A stretch of DNA of 64,000 nt from Pseudomonas antarctica (lineage in GTDB: Bacteria > Pseudomonadota > Gammaproteobacteria > Pseudomonadales > Pseudomonadaceae). Location of the stretch: the NCBI RefSeq assembly GCF_001647715.1, contig NZ_CP015600.1, forward strand, positions 5,828,001-5,892,000, given 5' to 3'. This document shows, piece by piece, positions 10,941-21,300 of the stretch (within the stretch, counting starts at the first letter, position 1; every line of letters starts with the position of its first letter). The notes under the pieces were generated by a model. It did not search any database and was not told the origin of the DNA. It saw nothing but the letters and a program-made list of their open reading frames with translations. Made by a program: the position numbers and the translations under genes.

Positions 10941-11453
10941 GGGCGCGTCCGGCGTCAGCTGCTGGCCCTGCCACTCAAAACCGACAGGCGCCAGCACTTG
11001 ATCGATCTGTGCATCGCGCCATAGCTGCGCCAATGTCTTGCCCGCCTCAGGGTGCACACGATCGGGCGCCATCAACGACAGCGGCCACAGCACAAAGGCG
11101 TTTTTCAGGATCTCTGCCCGCGGCAGGATCAAGCCATCAAAATTTCCCACCAGCTCGCCGTACAGCAACACATCGATATCCAGCGGCAGCCCTTTGCGGT
11201 CCGGGGCATAACGGCCGTTGTCGGCCTCGATGAATTTCAACCGGCGATCCAGCTCCATCAGCGGCAGGTCGGTGTAGGCCGAGACCACCAGATTGAAGAA
11301 TGGCCCGCTTTTGATCCCCACTGGCTGGCTTTCGAACACTGGAGAACAGCGCACATCGGTCAAGAAGCTCGCCAGCGCATCCAGGCCGGCGACCAAATGG
11401 CGCTCGCGCTCGATATTGCTGCCAAGGCCCAGGTAAATCTGAGTTAGCGACAT
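10935..11453 (-). CDS. folK: 2-amino-4-hydroxy-6-hydroxymethyldihydropteridine pyrophosphokinase FolK
   Basis: A 172-aa enzyme that transfers pyrophosphate from ATP to 6-hydroxymethyl-dihydropterin in folate synthesis. The N-terminal [14 protein letters not shown] motif is typical, as is the central [11 protein letters not shown], which holds the paired aspartates that bind magnesium. It overlaps the upstream folB gene by ten bases, so the two are translated from one folB-folK message. It converges on cca. Confidence 0.95.
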   Translation of the reverse strand: MSLTQIYLGLGSNIERERHLVAGLDALASFLTDVRCSPVFESQPVGIKSGPFFNLVVSAYTDLPLMELDRRLKFIEADNGRYAPDRKGLPLDIDVLLYGELVGNFDGLILPRAEILKNAFVLWPLSLMAPDRVHPEAGKTLAQLWRDAQIDQVLAPVGFEWQGQQLTPDAPL

Positions 11454-11797
11454 CCGCGCTCGATCTCCACGCCCACGCCTTTGGCTGCCGGTACGGCGCC
11501 GGGCTTGGTCAACTTGAGGTGCAGCCAGGGAATCTGAAATTCACGCATCAGCACTTCGGCCAGGCGCTCGGCAAAGGTTTCCACCAACTGGTACTGGGAT
11601 TGTTCGGCAAAGGCCTGGATACGCGCAGATACGCTGGCGTAATCGAGCGCCAGGGTCAGATCGTCACCCGCAGCAGCCGGGCGGTTGTCCCAGGCAAAGC
11701 TCAGGTCCAGACGCAGACATTGCTTGATGCCGCGCTCCCAGTCGTAGGCCCCGATCACGGTGTCGACTTCCAGGCCTTCGATAAACACTCTGTCCAA
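11444..11797 (-). CDS. folB: Dihydroneopterin aldolase FolB
   Basis: A 117-aa aldolase that converts 7,8-dihydroneopterin to 6-hydroxymethyl-dihydropterin and glycolaldehyde, the substrate step before FolK. The conserved N-terminus [21 protein letters not shown] and the C-terminal [20 protein letters not shown] are typical of the homo-octameric family. It is the first gene of folB-folK, divergent from plsY with 72 bases between them, so the two promoters must share that gap. Confidence 0.95.
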   Translation of the reverse strand: MDRVFIEGLEVDTVIGAYDWERGIKQCLRLDLSFAWDNRPAAAGDDLTLALDYASVSARIQAFAEQSQYQLVETFAERLAEVLMREFQIPWLHLKLTKPGAVPAAKGVGVEIERGCR

Positions 11798-11869
11798 GCT
11801 CTTCTCCGCAGCACGACAAGGGCGCGTTGCCCCGTTAGAATCAGGGCGTCCTCGCCCGGAATAGTTAGC

Positions 11870-12439
11870 ATGTTTTGGTTACTGGCGACTCTCGCCTACC
11901 TGCTCGGCTCGCTGTCCTTCGCCATTTTGCTCAGCCGCCTGACGGGAAATCCCGACCCGCGAATGAGTGGCTCAGGCAATGCCGGCGCCACCAATATGTT
12001 GCGCCTGGCCGGCAAGAAACTCGCCGTCCTGACGCTGCTGGGCGACGTGTGCAAGGGCCTGCTGCCCGTGCTGATCGCCAACGGCGTCGGCCTCTCCCTG
12101 CAACAGCAAGCCTGGGTGGGCGTGTCTGCCGTCCTGGGCCATCTGTTTCCGCTGTACTTCCGCTTTCGCGGTGGCAAGGGCGTCGCCACGGCGGCCGGCA
12201 TGTTGCTGGGGATTTACCCTCCGGCAGCGTTGCTGGCCGTGCTCGCCTGGTTACTGACGTTCTACCTGACCCGCACGAGTTCCTTGGCCGCACTGATCGC
12301 CACACCACTCACCCTGCCACTGCTGGCCTGGCAAGAACCTGCGGCGCTGTTGCCGATGAGCGTGCTGACACTGCTGATCGTCTGGCGCCACCGCGGCAAT
12401 TTACGCGACCTGTTTGCCGGGCGCGAACGGCATTTTTAA
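11870..12439 (+). CDS. plsY: Acyl-phosphate:glycerol-3-phosphate acyltransferase PlsY
   Basis: A 189-aa inner-membrane enzyme that acylates glycerol-3-phosphate using acyl-phosphate made by PlsX, the first membrane step of phospholipid synthesis. Several hydrophobic segments are visible. So are the conserved loops [11 protein letters not shown] (residues about 33-43), [18 protein letters not shown] and the later [13 protein letters not shown] chose the ATG at 11870 because the product starts with the typical [15 protein letters not shown]. In-frame sequence further upstream runs opposite to folB and is not conserved. Confidence 0.95.
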   Translation: MFWLLATLAYLLGSLSFAILLSRLTGNPDPRMSGSGNAGATNMLRLAGKKLAVLTLLGDVCKGLLPVLIANGVGLSLQQQAWVGVSAVLGHLFPLYFRFRGGKGVATAAGMLLGIYPPAALLAVLAWLLTFYLTRTSSLAALIATPLTLPLLAWQEPAALLPMSVLTLLIVWRHRGNLRDLFAGRERHF

Positions 12440-12472
12440 ATACGTTCGATGAACCCGGCTCACAGTGAGCCC

Positions 12473-13498
12473 TTACAACGGTGTCAGCTGCTCCATCGGC
12501 CAGCGGGCCTGCACGCTGATCGCCAGGCTCTCATGCTGGCCGGCCTGCAGGCGCTGGCAACCGGCATACGCAATCATTGCGCCATTGTCGGTGCAGAACT
12601 CAGGGCGCGCGTAAAAAACATCGCCCTTCATGTCGCCGAGCATTTTTTCCAGCGAAGTGCGCAGGGCCTTGTTGGCACTGACGCCGCCCGCAATCACCAG
12701 GCGCTTCATACCGGCCTGCTTGAGGGCGCGCTTGCACTTGATGGTCAAAGTCTCCACCACGGCCTGCTGGAACGCCAGCGCGATGTCGCAACGGGCTTGC
12801 TCACTGTCGTCCCCGGCGCTGACGCTCTGTTGCCAGGTGTTGAGCGCGGAGGTTTTCAAGCCGCTGAAACTGAACATCAGGCCAGGGCGGTCACACATCG
12901 GACGCGGGAACGTGTAGCGGCCCGGGACGCCTTTTTCGGCAAGACGGGCAATTTCCGGCCCGCCGGGATAATTGAGGCCCATCATCTTCGCGGTTTTGTC
13001 GAAAGCCTCGCCGGCAGCGTCATCCAGAGACTCGCCTAAAAGCGTGTATTGGCCTATCCCATCGACCTGAACCAGCTGCGTATGGCCGCCGGAAACCAAC
13101 AAAGCGACGAACGGAAACTCTGGAGGTGTTTTTTCCAACATCGGAGCCAGCAAATGGCCCTCCATGTGGTGCACACCCAGGGCAGGAATGCCCCAGGCAA
13201 ACGCCAGTGCCTGGGCGCAAGAAGCCCCAACCAGCAGGGCTCCGACCAATCCTGGGCCAGCGGTGTAAGCGATGGCATCGATCTCGGTCGGCACGCAGCC
13301 GGCCTCGTCCAACACCTGGCGAATCAACGGCAGCATACGTTTGACGTGATCACGGCTGGCCAGCTCCGGCACCACGCCGCCATAGGCGCGATGCAGGTCG
13401 ATCTGACTGAACAGTGCATCGGCCAAAAGCCCGCGTTCACTGTCGTAAAGTGCGACACCGGTTTCGTCGCAGGAGGTTTCAAGTCCCAGTACTAGCAT
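12473..13498 (-). CDS. tsaD: tRNA N6-adenosine threonylcarbamoyltransferase TsaD
   Basis: A 341-aa ASKHA-fold metalloenzyme that transfers threonylcarbamoyl to A37 of ANN-decoding tRNAs together with TsaB and TsaE. The iron-binding histidines are H111 and H115 in [17 protein letters not shown] and [10 protein letters not shown] are the usual nucleotide-site motifs. It is divergent from rpsU, as in most gammaproteobacteria, and converges on plsY. Its substrates include the tRNA-Ile encoded in this window. Confidence 0.96.
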   Translation of the reverse strand: MLVLGLETSCDETGVALYDSERGLLADALFSQIDLHRAYGGVVPELASRDHVKRMLPLIRQVLDEAGCVPTEIDAIAYTAGPGLVGALLVGASCAQALAFAWGIPALGVHHMEGHLLAPMLEKTPPEFPFVALLVSGGHTQLVQVDGIGQYTLLGESLDDAAGEAFDKTAKMMGLNYPGGPEIARLAEKGVPGRYTFPRPMCDRPGLMFSFSGLKTSALNTWQQSVSAGDDSEQARCDIALAFQQAVVETLTIKCKRALKQAGMKRLVIAGGVSANKALRTSLEKMLGDMKGDVFYARPEFCTDNGAMIAYAGCQRLQAGQHESLAISVQARWPMEQLTPL

Positions 13499-13585
13499 GG
13501 GTTTGCGCCTTGTAGAGGCTGAATTCGAAGGCGCGCATAATAGTCGCCACTCCCCCTCCCGACTAGCGGTTTTCGATCAGAGGCT

Positions 13586-13614
13586 TTGCATTCCGGGCAA
13601 TGAGGGGTTAACAT
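13586..13614 (+). promoter_or_regulatory. Candidate sigma-70 promoter of the rpsU-dnaG-rpoD operon
   Basis: TTGCAT (13586-13591) and TAACAT (13609-13614) are separated by 17 bases in the 203-bp gap between tsaD and rpsU. Both hexamers are imperfect. The spacing and position are right for a promoter about 90 bases before rpsU. Confidence 0.35.
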
Positions 13615-13701
13615 CCGCAACCCTTAAAAACCGACGACCTCAGCCGCGAATTTTTTGCGACGAGAACGTTGATTCCCGGTAATGAAAGAAGGTAGCTCTG
13701 G

Positions 13702-13917
13702 ATGCCAGCCGTCAAAGTAAAAGAGAACGAACCCTTCGACGTAGCTCTGCGTCGTTTCAAGCGCTCCTGCGAAAAAGCCGGTGTTCTGGCTGAAGTTCGT
13801 AGCCGCGAATTTTATGAGAAGCCAACTTCTGAGCGTAAGCGTAAAGCAGCAGCCGCTGTTAAGCGTCACGCTAAGAAAGTTCAGCGCGAGCAGCGCCGCG
13901 CCGTTCGTCTGTACTAA
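13702..13917 (+). CDS. rpsU: 30S ribosomal protein S21
   Basis: A 71-aa, very basic ribosomal protein of the small subunit platform, needed for base-pairing of the anti-Shine-Dalgarno region. The sequence [20 protein letters not shown] and the C-terminal [15 protein letters not shown] tail are those of S21. It is the first gene of the macromolecular synthesis operon rpsU-dnaG-rpoD and is followed by a partial terminator, so it is expected to be made in excess over primase. Confidence 0.97.
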
Positions 13918-13942
13918 TACACAGACGTTCGTAGCAAGCTTC

Positions 13943-13978
13943 TGCCAAGCCCGGCCCTCAGCCGGGCTATTGGCATTT
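13943..13978 (+). terminator. Hairpin after rpsU (partial terminator)
   Basis: AGCCCGGC (13948-13955) pairs with GCCGGGCT (13961-13968) around CCTCA, and outer TGCCA (13943-13947) pairs with TGGCA (13971-13975), followed by TTT. The short T-run suggests incomplete termination, the classical arrangement between rpsU and dnaG. Confidence 0.6.
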
Positions 13979-14358
13979 GCGGATATCGCTTGATGCTTCA
14001 CCGTCGACGCCGCACACGCGACCGAGACACTGCTTCAAACGTCAGGACTGGCTTTTCTGCCAGCGGTGCGCGTCTCTTCTGACGAGCCTAACAAGGCTAC
14101 TGACGAGCACACTTATTTTTTAACAGGCGATCAACAGATCGACTGCGCCCACCGATGAGCTTCCGAGGCCCGCACACGGCCAAGACCGGACTCCCGGGCA
14201 ACATGTCCATGCCGAAATCTGATTGAAATTAACGTCAGTGAATGTTCGGCAGATACACTTCCTGACAGCCCAAGCAGACGACAGTTGATCGAGCCGCACA
14301 ATTTGCGCGCCCGAGCACTTCACGGGCCTCATTGACACGCAGTGATGACGAGAACGCC
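13979..14358. other. rpsU-dnaG gap without a recognised gene
   Basis: This stretch of about 380 bases holds no convincing coding frame, tRNA or repeat. It probably contains the leader or a secondary promoter for dnaG. I found no hexamer pair strong enough to name. Confidence 0.5.
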
Positions 14359-16329
14359 ATGGCCGGGCTAATTCCCCAGAGCTTTATTGACGACCTTCTG
14401 AACCGCACCGACATCGTCGATGTAGTCAGCTCGCGCGTGCAAATGAAGAAGGCTGGCAAGAACTACACCGCCTGCTGCCCGTTTCACAAAGAAAAAACCC
14501 CGTCGTTCAGCGTCAGCCCCGACAAGCAGTTCTACTACTGTTTCGGCTGCGGCGCGGGCGGCAACGCCCTCGGCTTCATCATGGACCACGACAACCTGGA
14601 CTTCCCCCAGGCCGTCGAGGAACTGGCGAAAGCCGCCGGCATGGAAATCCCTCGCGAAGAAAGTGGCCGCCCGCACAAACCGCGACAACCCACCGACTCG
14701 CCGCTGTACCCGCTGCTGACGGCCGCTGCCGACTTCTATCGTCAGGCGCTTAAAAGCCATCCGCAGCGCAAGGCCGCCGTCGATTACCTCAAGGGCCGCG
14801 GCCTCACGGGCGAGATCGCAAGGGACTTCGGCCTCGGCTTCGCCCCGCCCGGCTGGGACAACCTGTACAAGCACCTGAGCAGCGACACCTTGCAACAGAA
14901 GGCTATGATCGACGCCGGCCTGCTGGTGGAAAATGCCGAGACGGGTAAGCGCTACGACCGGTTCCGCGACCGCGTGATGTTCCCGATCCGCGACAGCCGT
15001 GGCCGGATCATCGCTTTCGGCGGCCGAGTACTGGGGGACGATAAACCCAAGTACCTGAACTCCCCGGAAACCCCCGTGTTTCATAAAGGCCAGGAACTCT
15101 ACGGCCTGTTCGAGGCGCGCAAAAACAATCGCAACCTCGATGAAATCATCGTGGTGGAAGGCTACATGGACGTGATTGCCCTCGCCCAGCAGGGCCTGCG
15201 CAATGCCGTCGCCACCCTGGGGACTGCCACCAGCGAAGAACACATGAAACGCCTGTTTCGCGTGGTGCCCAACGTATTGTTCTGCTTCGACGGCGACCAG
15301 GCCGGCCGTAACGCCGCCTGGCGCGCACTCGAAGCCACACTGTCGAGCCTGCAGGATGGGCGCCGCGCACGCTTCCTGTTCCTGCCTGAAGGCGAAGACC
15401 CTGACACCCTGGTGCGCTCCGAAGGCACCGACGCCTTCCGCGCGCGCATTAATCAGCATGCGCAGCCCCTGGCGGACTATTTCTTCCAGCAACTGACCGA
15501 AGAAGCCGACCCGCGCTCCCTCGAAGGCAAGGCCCACATGGCCACCCTCGCAGCACCGCTGATCGACAAAGTGCCGGGCGCCAACCTGAAGTCACTGATG
15601 CGCATGCGCCTGCTGGAAATAACCGGCTTGAGCGGCGAGGCCGTCAGCCAGCTGGTACACAACGCACCGCAAGACGCGCCACCCGCGTACGACCCAGGCA
15701 TGGATTACGACGCCATGCCGGACTATTCCGACTTCCACCAACCGCAGGACGCCTACGCGCCACAGCAGGAGTGGACACCGAAAAAGCCCGGCGCCGGCGG
15801 TAAAAAATGGGACAAGAAGCCGTGGAGCAAGAACGGCAAGCGCGGTGATCGTGATGAGCCCTACGCCCCACGCACGCCCCTGGCGGTCGAAGCCCCGACA
15901 CTTATTGCGTTGCGAACGCTTATTCACCACCCGCAATTGGCGGGAAAGGTGGAAAGCGCCGACCATTTTGCCAACGAGAGCAACACCTATGCTCAGGTAC
16001 TGATCGCCTTGATCGAGGCGGTACAGAAAAATCCTAAGCTAAACTCAATTCAGTTGATGGCTCGTTGGCATGGCACCGAACAAGGCCGCCTCCTTAAAGC
16101 ACTTGCAGAAAAGGAGTGGCTAATTGACGGCGACAACCTTGAACAACAGTTTTTAGACACCATTACTAGGTTATCCGCGGGTCAGCATACGCAGACCCTC
16201 GATGAACTCATCAAAAGAGCGAGGCAGCCGGGATTGTCGGCTGAAGAGCAAATTCAGATAGCAAAACAGATGCGTGACCTCTTAAAACAGAATGTTTCCG
16301 CATCAAACCCGACCTCAGCTGGCGTGTGA
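14359..16329 (+). CDS. dnaG: DNA primase DnaG
   Basis: A 656-aa primase that makes RNA primers at the replication fork. The N-terminal CHC2 zinc finger uses C40, H43, C61 and C64. The Toprim core carries VVEGYMDVIA and FCFDGDQAGRNAA. A low-complexity proline/lysine linker around residues 450-510 leads to the C-terminal DnaB-binding domain. I chose the ATG at 14359 (MAGLIPQSFIDDLL). A TTG nine codons upstream would add a non-conserved extension. It is the middle gene of the rpsU-dnaG-rpoD operon. Confidence 0.96.
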   Translation: MAGLIPQSFIDDLLNRTDIVDVVSSRVQMKKAGKNYTACCPFHKEKTPSFSVSPDKQFYYCFGCGAGGNALGFIMDHDNLDFPQAVEELAKAAGMEIPREESGRPHKPRQPTDSPLYPLLTAAADFYRQALKSHPQRKAAVDYLKGRGLTGEIARDFGLGFAPPGWDNLYKHLSSDTLQQKAMIDAGLLVENAETGKRYDRFRDRVMFPIRDSRGRIIAFGGRVLGDDKPKYLNSPETPVFHKGQELYGLFEARKNNRNLDEIIVVEGYMDVIALAQQGLRNAVATLGTATSEEHMKRLFRVVPNVLFCFDGDQAGRNAAWRALEATLSSLQDGRRARFLFLPEGEDPDTLVRSEGTDAFRARINQHAQPLADYFFQQLTEEADPRSLEGKAHMATLAAPLIDKVPGANLKSLMRMRLLEITGLSGEAVSQLVHNAPQDAPPAYDPGMDYDAMPDYSDFHQPQDAYAPQQEWTPKKPGAGGKKWDKKPWSKNGKRGDRDEPYAPRTPLAVEAPTLIALRTLIHHPQLAGKVESADHFANESNTYAQVLIALIEAVQKNPKLNSIQLMARWHGTEQGRLLKALAEKEWLIDGDNLEQQFLDTITRLSAGQHTQTLDELIKRARQPGLSAEEQIQIAKQMRDLLKQNVSASNPTSAGV

Positions 16330-16343
16330 GGTCATAGCTCGGG

Positions 16344-16349
16344 TATAAT
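16344..16349 (+). promoter_or_regulatory. Candidate -10 element for rpoD
   Basis: A perfect TATAAT lies 48 bases before the rpoD ATG in the short dnaG-rpoD gap. No good -35 hexamer stands 16-18 bases upstream, so this may be a weak or activator-dependent internal promoter. Confidence 0.4.
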
Positions 16350-16396
16350 CCTCGGCTTGTTTTTTGCCCGCCAAGACCTTCAGTGGATAGGGTGTT

Positions 16397-18247
16397 ATGT
16401 CCGGAAAAGCGCAACAGCAGTCTCGTATCAAAGAGTTGATCGTTCTCGGTCGTGAGCAGGGTTACCTGACTTACGCGGAGGTCAACGACCACCTGCCTGA
16501 GGATATTTCAGATCCAGAGCAGGTGGAAGACATCATCCGCATGATTAACGACATGGGGATCAACGTATTCGAAGCTGCGCCAGATAAGGATTCCCTTATG
16601 CTGGCGGACGCCGATACCGACGAGGCTGCCGCTGAAGAAGCGGCTGCCGCGCTGGCCGCTGTGGAGACCGATATCGGTCGTACCACCGACCCTGTGCGCA
16701 TGTATATGCGTGAAATGGGTACCGTCGAGCTGTTGACACGTGAAGGCGAAATTGAAATCGCCAAGCGTATCGAAGAGGGTATCCGTGAAGTGATGGGCGC
16801 AATTGCGCACTTCCCAGGCACGGTTGACCACATTCTCTCCGAGTACACCCGCGTCACCACCGAAGGTGGTCGCCTGTCCGACGTTCTGAGCGGTTATATC
16901 GACCCGGACGACGGTATTGCGCCGCCTGCCGCCGAAGTACCGCCGCCCGTCGACCCGAAGGCCCCTAAAGCCGACGACGACACCGAAGAAGACGATGCTG
17001 AAGCCAGCAGCGACGACGAAGATGAAGTCGAAAGCGGCCCGGACCCGATCATCGCTGCCCAGCGTTTCGGTGCGGTTTCCGATCAAATGGAAATCACCCG
17101 CAAGGCCCTGAAAAAGCACGGTCGTGGCAACAAGCTGGCAATTGCCGAGCTGGTGGCCCTGGCTGAGCTGTTCATGCCAATCAAGCTGGTGCCGAAGCAA
17201 TTCGAAGGCCTGGTTGAGCGTGTTCGCAGTGCCCTTGAGCGTCTGCGTGCCCAAGAGCGCGCAATCATGCAGCTCTGTGTACGTGATGCACGCATGCCGC
17301 GTGCCGACTTCCTGCGCCAGTTCCCGGGCAACGAAGTTGATGAAAGCTGGACCGATGCACTGGCCAAAGGCAAGGCGAAATACGCTGAAGCCATTGGTCG
17401 CCTGCAGCCGGACATCATCCGTTGCCAGCAGAAATTGACCGCGCTTCAAACCGAAACCGGTTTGACGATTGCTGAGATCAAGGACATCAACCGTCGCATG
17501 TCGATCGGCGAGGCCAAGGCCCGCCGCGCGAAGAAAGAGATGGTTGAAGCGAACTTGCGTCTGGTGATCTCCATCGCCAAGAAGTACACCAACCGTGGCC
17601 TGCAATTCCTTGATCTGATCCAGGAAGGCAACATCGGCTTGATGAAGGCTGTGGACAAGTTCGAATACCGTCGCGGCTACAAGTTCTCGACTTATGCCAC
17701 CTGGTGGATCCGTCAGGCGATCACTCGCTCGATCGCCGACCAGGCCCGCACCATCCGTATTCCGGTGCACATGATCGAGACCATCAACAAGCTCAACCGT
17801 ATTTCCCGGCAGATGTTGCAGGAAATGGGTCGCGAACCGACGCCGGAAGAGCTGGGCGAACGCATGGAAATGCCTGAGGATAAAATCCGTAAGGTATTGA
17901 AGATCGCTAAAGAGCCGATCTCCATGGAAACGCCGATTGGTGATGACGAAGACTCCCACCTGGGTGACTTCATCGAAGACTCGACCATGCAGTCGCCAAT
18001 CGATGTGGCTACCGTTGAGAGCCTTAAAGAAGCGACTCGCGACGTACTGTCTGGCCTCACTGCCCGTGAAGCCAAGGTACTGCGCATGCGTTTCGGCATC
18101 GACATGAATACCGACCACACCCTTGAGGAAGTCGGTAAGCAGTTTGACGTGACCCGTGAGCGGATCCGTCAGATCGAAGCCAAGGCGCTGCGCAAGTTGC
18201 GCCACCCGACGCGAAGCGAGCATCTACGCTCCTTCCTCGACGAGTGA
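16397..18247 (+). CDS. rpoD: RNA polymerase primary sigma factor RpoD (sigma-70)
   Basis: A 616-aa housekeeping sigma factor. Region 1.1 is at the N-terminus. An acidic, alanine/aspartate-rich non-conserved region follows at about residues 190-220. Region 2 carries [20 protein letters not shown] and the -10 reading segment [13 protein letters not shown]. Regions 3 and 4 end with the -35 reading helix [18 protein letters not shown]. Length is typical of Pseudomonas. It is the last gene of rpsU-dnaG-rpoD and is followed by a strong terminator. Confidence 0.98.
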   Translation: MSGKAQQQSRIKELIVLGREQGYLTYAEVNDHLPEDISDPEQVEDIIRMINDMGINVFEAAPDKDSLMLADADTDEAAAEEAAAALAAVETDIGRTTDPVRMYMREMGTVELLTREGEIEIAKRIEEGIREVMGAIAHFPGTVDHILSEYTRVTTEGGRLSDVLSGYIDPDDGIAPPAAEVPPPVDPKAPKADDDTEEDDAEASSDDEDEVESGPDPIIAAQRFGAVSDQMEITRKALKKHGRGNKLAIAELVALAELFMPIKLVPKQFEGLVERVRSALERLRAQERAIMQLCVRDARMPRADFLRQFPGNEVDESWTDALAKGKAKYAEAIGRLQPDIIRCQQKLTALQTETGLTIAEIKDINRRMSIGEAKARRAKKEMVEANLRLVISIAKKYTNRGLQFLDLIQEGNIGLMKAVDKFEYRRGYKFSTYATWWIRQAITRSIADQARTIRIPVHMIETINKLNRISRQMLQEMGREPTPEELGERMEMPEDKIRKVLKIAKEPISMETPIGDDEDSHLGDFIEDSTMQSPIDVATVESLKEATRDVLSGLTAREAKVLRMRFGIDMNTDHTLEEVGKQFDVTRERIRQIEAKALRKLRHPTRSEHLRSFLDE

Positions 18248-18253
18248 TACCAG

Positions 18254-18279
18254 AACCCCCGGCCCAGGCCGGGGGTTTT
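18254..18279 (+). terminator. Intrinsic terminator of rpoD
   Basis: A GC-rich stem AACCCCCGGC / GCCGGGGGTT with a tiny loop is followed by TTTT, seven bases after the rpoD stop. Confidence 0.9.
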
Positions 18280-18382
18280 GCTTTCTACAGACTACTTTCT
18301 ATAGATTTACTGCCCCGCAATACCCCTCTCCCGCAATGCCCGTCTACACTCGAACCATTCCCCGTGCCATAACGAGACCGTT

Positions 18383-21300
18383 ATGCCCAGACTGCCGACC
18401 GTGATACTGCTGTCGCTGCTGACCTGGACCGCAACGGCTGGCGCGTTGACTCTTACTGATGAAGAGCGTGGCTGGCTGTCGGACCATCAGGAGCTGCGCC
18501 TGGGGGTGGATGCTTCCTGGCCACCCTTCGAATACCGTGACGAAAATGGCCGTTACCAAGGCCTGGCTGCTGACTATGTTCGCTTGATCCAGGACCGCCT
18601 GGGCGTGCGGATCAAACTGGTCGAGCCCGTAAACTGGACCGCCGTGCTTGAGCAGGCAAAAAATAACCAGCTCGACCTGCTGCCCGGCATCATGTCCACG
18701 CCGGAGCGCCAGAACTACCTGGCCTTCACACGCCCCTATCTGGATTTCCCCATCGTCATCCTCGCCCATGAGGGCGGCGCGCAACCGCGCAACCTCAAGG
18801 ACCTGTATGGCCTGAAGATCGCGGTCGTGGAGAACTACGCGCCTCACGAATTGCTGCGCACCCACCATCCCGATCTCAACCTGGTGGCGATGCCCAATGT
18901 CAGCTCGGCCCTGCAAGCACTGGCCACTGACGAAGTGGATGCCGTGATTGGCGACCTGGCATCCAGTGTCTGGAGCCTGCGCCAGCTCAAACTGGATGGT
19001 TTGTACGTCAGCGGCGAAACGCCCTACCGCTATCAGTTGGCGATGGGTGTGCCGCGCGATCAGAAAATGCTGGTAGGCATTCTGGACAAAGTCCTCGCCG
19101 ACCTCAGCTCAGACGAAACCGACGCGATCCAGCAGCACTGGGTCGGCAGCGTCACCGATCACCGCACCTTTTGGGTCGACTTGCTGAAATATGGCCTACC
19201 GGCGGTGCTGTTGTTGAGTACCGTGCTGGCCATCGTGATTCGGATCAATCGTCGACTCAGCTCGGAGATTGCCCGGCGGGTCGCCCTTGAGCAGGAACTG
19301 CGCAGCAGCGAGTATCACTATCGCGGCCTGGTAGAGAGCCTGTCCGCCATCGCCTGGGAAGCCAGCATCAGCGATTTCACCTACAGCTACGTATCACCCC
19401 ATGCCGAAGAACTGCTGGGCTACCCCCGCGCCCATTGGCTGATTCCAGGCTTTTGGCGCAACATCATCCACCCCGCCGACCTGACGCGCGCTGAAGCCTA
19501 TTGCTACCGGGAAACGCGCGCCAACCGCGACCACAGCATCGATTATCGGGTGATGACCGCCAACGGCCGCTGCTTGTGGGTGCGCGACATTGTCAGCCTC
19601 ATCGAGCACGGGCACGAGCCGGTGCTACGCGGCTTGATGATCGATATCAGCGAAGCCAAGCGCACCGAAGAAGCCTTGCAGCTGTCCGAGCAAAAATTTG
19701 CCTCGGTGTTCCAGCAATGCCCGGACATCCTGGTGATTGCACGGATGTCCGATGGCTGCCTGCTTGAAGTGAACAAAGCGTTCGAGGATCAGATTGGCCT
19801 TAGCGCCGAAGAAGTGGTCGGTAAAACCGCCACCGAACTGAATATCTGGGGCATTCAGGGCGTCGGCCCCGACCTGCTGCAACGGGTCCAAAGCAGCAGC
19901 GTGCGCAACCTGGAAATGCCATTTCTGCGCAGCAATGGCCAAGCGTTTACCGGGCTGATCTCCGCGGAGCCGTTCCAGCTCGACACCACCGAGGCCCTGG
20001 TCGTGGTGGTGCGTGATATCACCCAGCTCAAGGAAACCCAACAACAGCTGCAAACCTCCGAAGAGAAATTCGCCAAAGCCTTCCACGCCTCACCGGATGG
20101 CTTGCTGCTGAGCCGCCAAAGCGATGGGTTACTGATTGAAGTGAACGAGGGTTTCAGCCGACTGACCGGGTTTACCAGCGCAACCTCACTTGACCAGTCA
20201 ACCCTGGACCTGGGCATTTGGGTCGACCTCAACGAACGCAAACAACTGCTGGAACTGATGCAGCGCGACGGTTTTGTCCGCGATTTCGTCTGCCATATAC
20301 GGCGCAGTGATGGGCAAATTCGCCTTTGCGAAGTGTCCAGCCGCCCGCTGCCCATTGCTGATGAAGATTGCATGCTGACCATCGCGCGGGACATCACCGA
20401 ACGCCAATTCATGCAGGAAAAACTGCAACAGGCCGCCACCGTGTTCGAAAGCACGGCCGAAGGTGTATTGATCACCGACACCCGGCAGAACATCAGCGCC
20501 GTCAACCGCGCCTTCAGCGAAATCACAGGCTACAGCGAAGCCGAAGCCCTCGGCAGTACGCCGCGCCTGCTCGCCTCCGGCCTGCATGACAGCGCATTCT
20601 ATGCGGCAATGTGGCACCAGTTGACCGCTTTGGGGCACTGGCAGGGCGAGATTTCCAACCGCCGCAAGAACGGCGAGCTGTACCCCAGTTGGCTGACCAT
20701 CAGTGCCGTGCGTAACCGCGAGCAAGTGGTCACACACTTCGTCGCTGTGTTTGCCGACATCTCCAGCCTCAAGCATGCCCAGGCCCGCCTCGACTACCAG
20801 GCCCATCATGATCCGCTGACCGGACTGCCCAATCGCACCCTGTTTGAAAGCCGTTTGCAGGCGGCACTTAACGGCCAGCAGGAAAGCGGTAACCAGGGCG
20901 CCGTGCTGTTCCTCGACCTGGACCGCTTCAAACACATCAACGACAGCCTCGGCCACCCCGTTGGCGACCTGTTGCTCAAAGACATCGCGGTGCGACTCAA
21001 GGAGCAACTGCGCGACGTCGATACCGTGGCGCGCCTGGGCGGCGACGAATTCATCATCCTGCTGCCCGGCCTGCAACAAGCCAGCGACGCCGAGCACCTG
21101 GCCAACAAGCTGCTCGCCTGCTTCACCCCACCGTTCCAGGCCGGCGAGCACGAGTTCTTTATCAGCGCCAGCATCGGCACCAGCCTGTACCCGCAGGACG
21201 GCACTGACGTCGCCACCCTGGTCAAAAACGCCGACGCCGCGATGTACCGCTCCAAGGCCAAGGGCCGCAACCGCGTTGAAAGCTACACCCGCGACCTCAC

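Noticed and set aside
13979..14358. Short frames between rpsU and dnaG as a hidden gene
   Set aside because: The candidates lack ribosome sites and family features, and the stretch varies in composition like a leader.
16508..18223. 571-codon minus-strand frame opposite rpoD
   Set aside because: It is a shadow of rpoD codon bias. No family features or start signals are seen.
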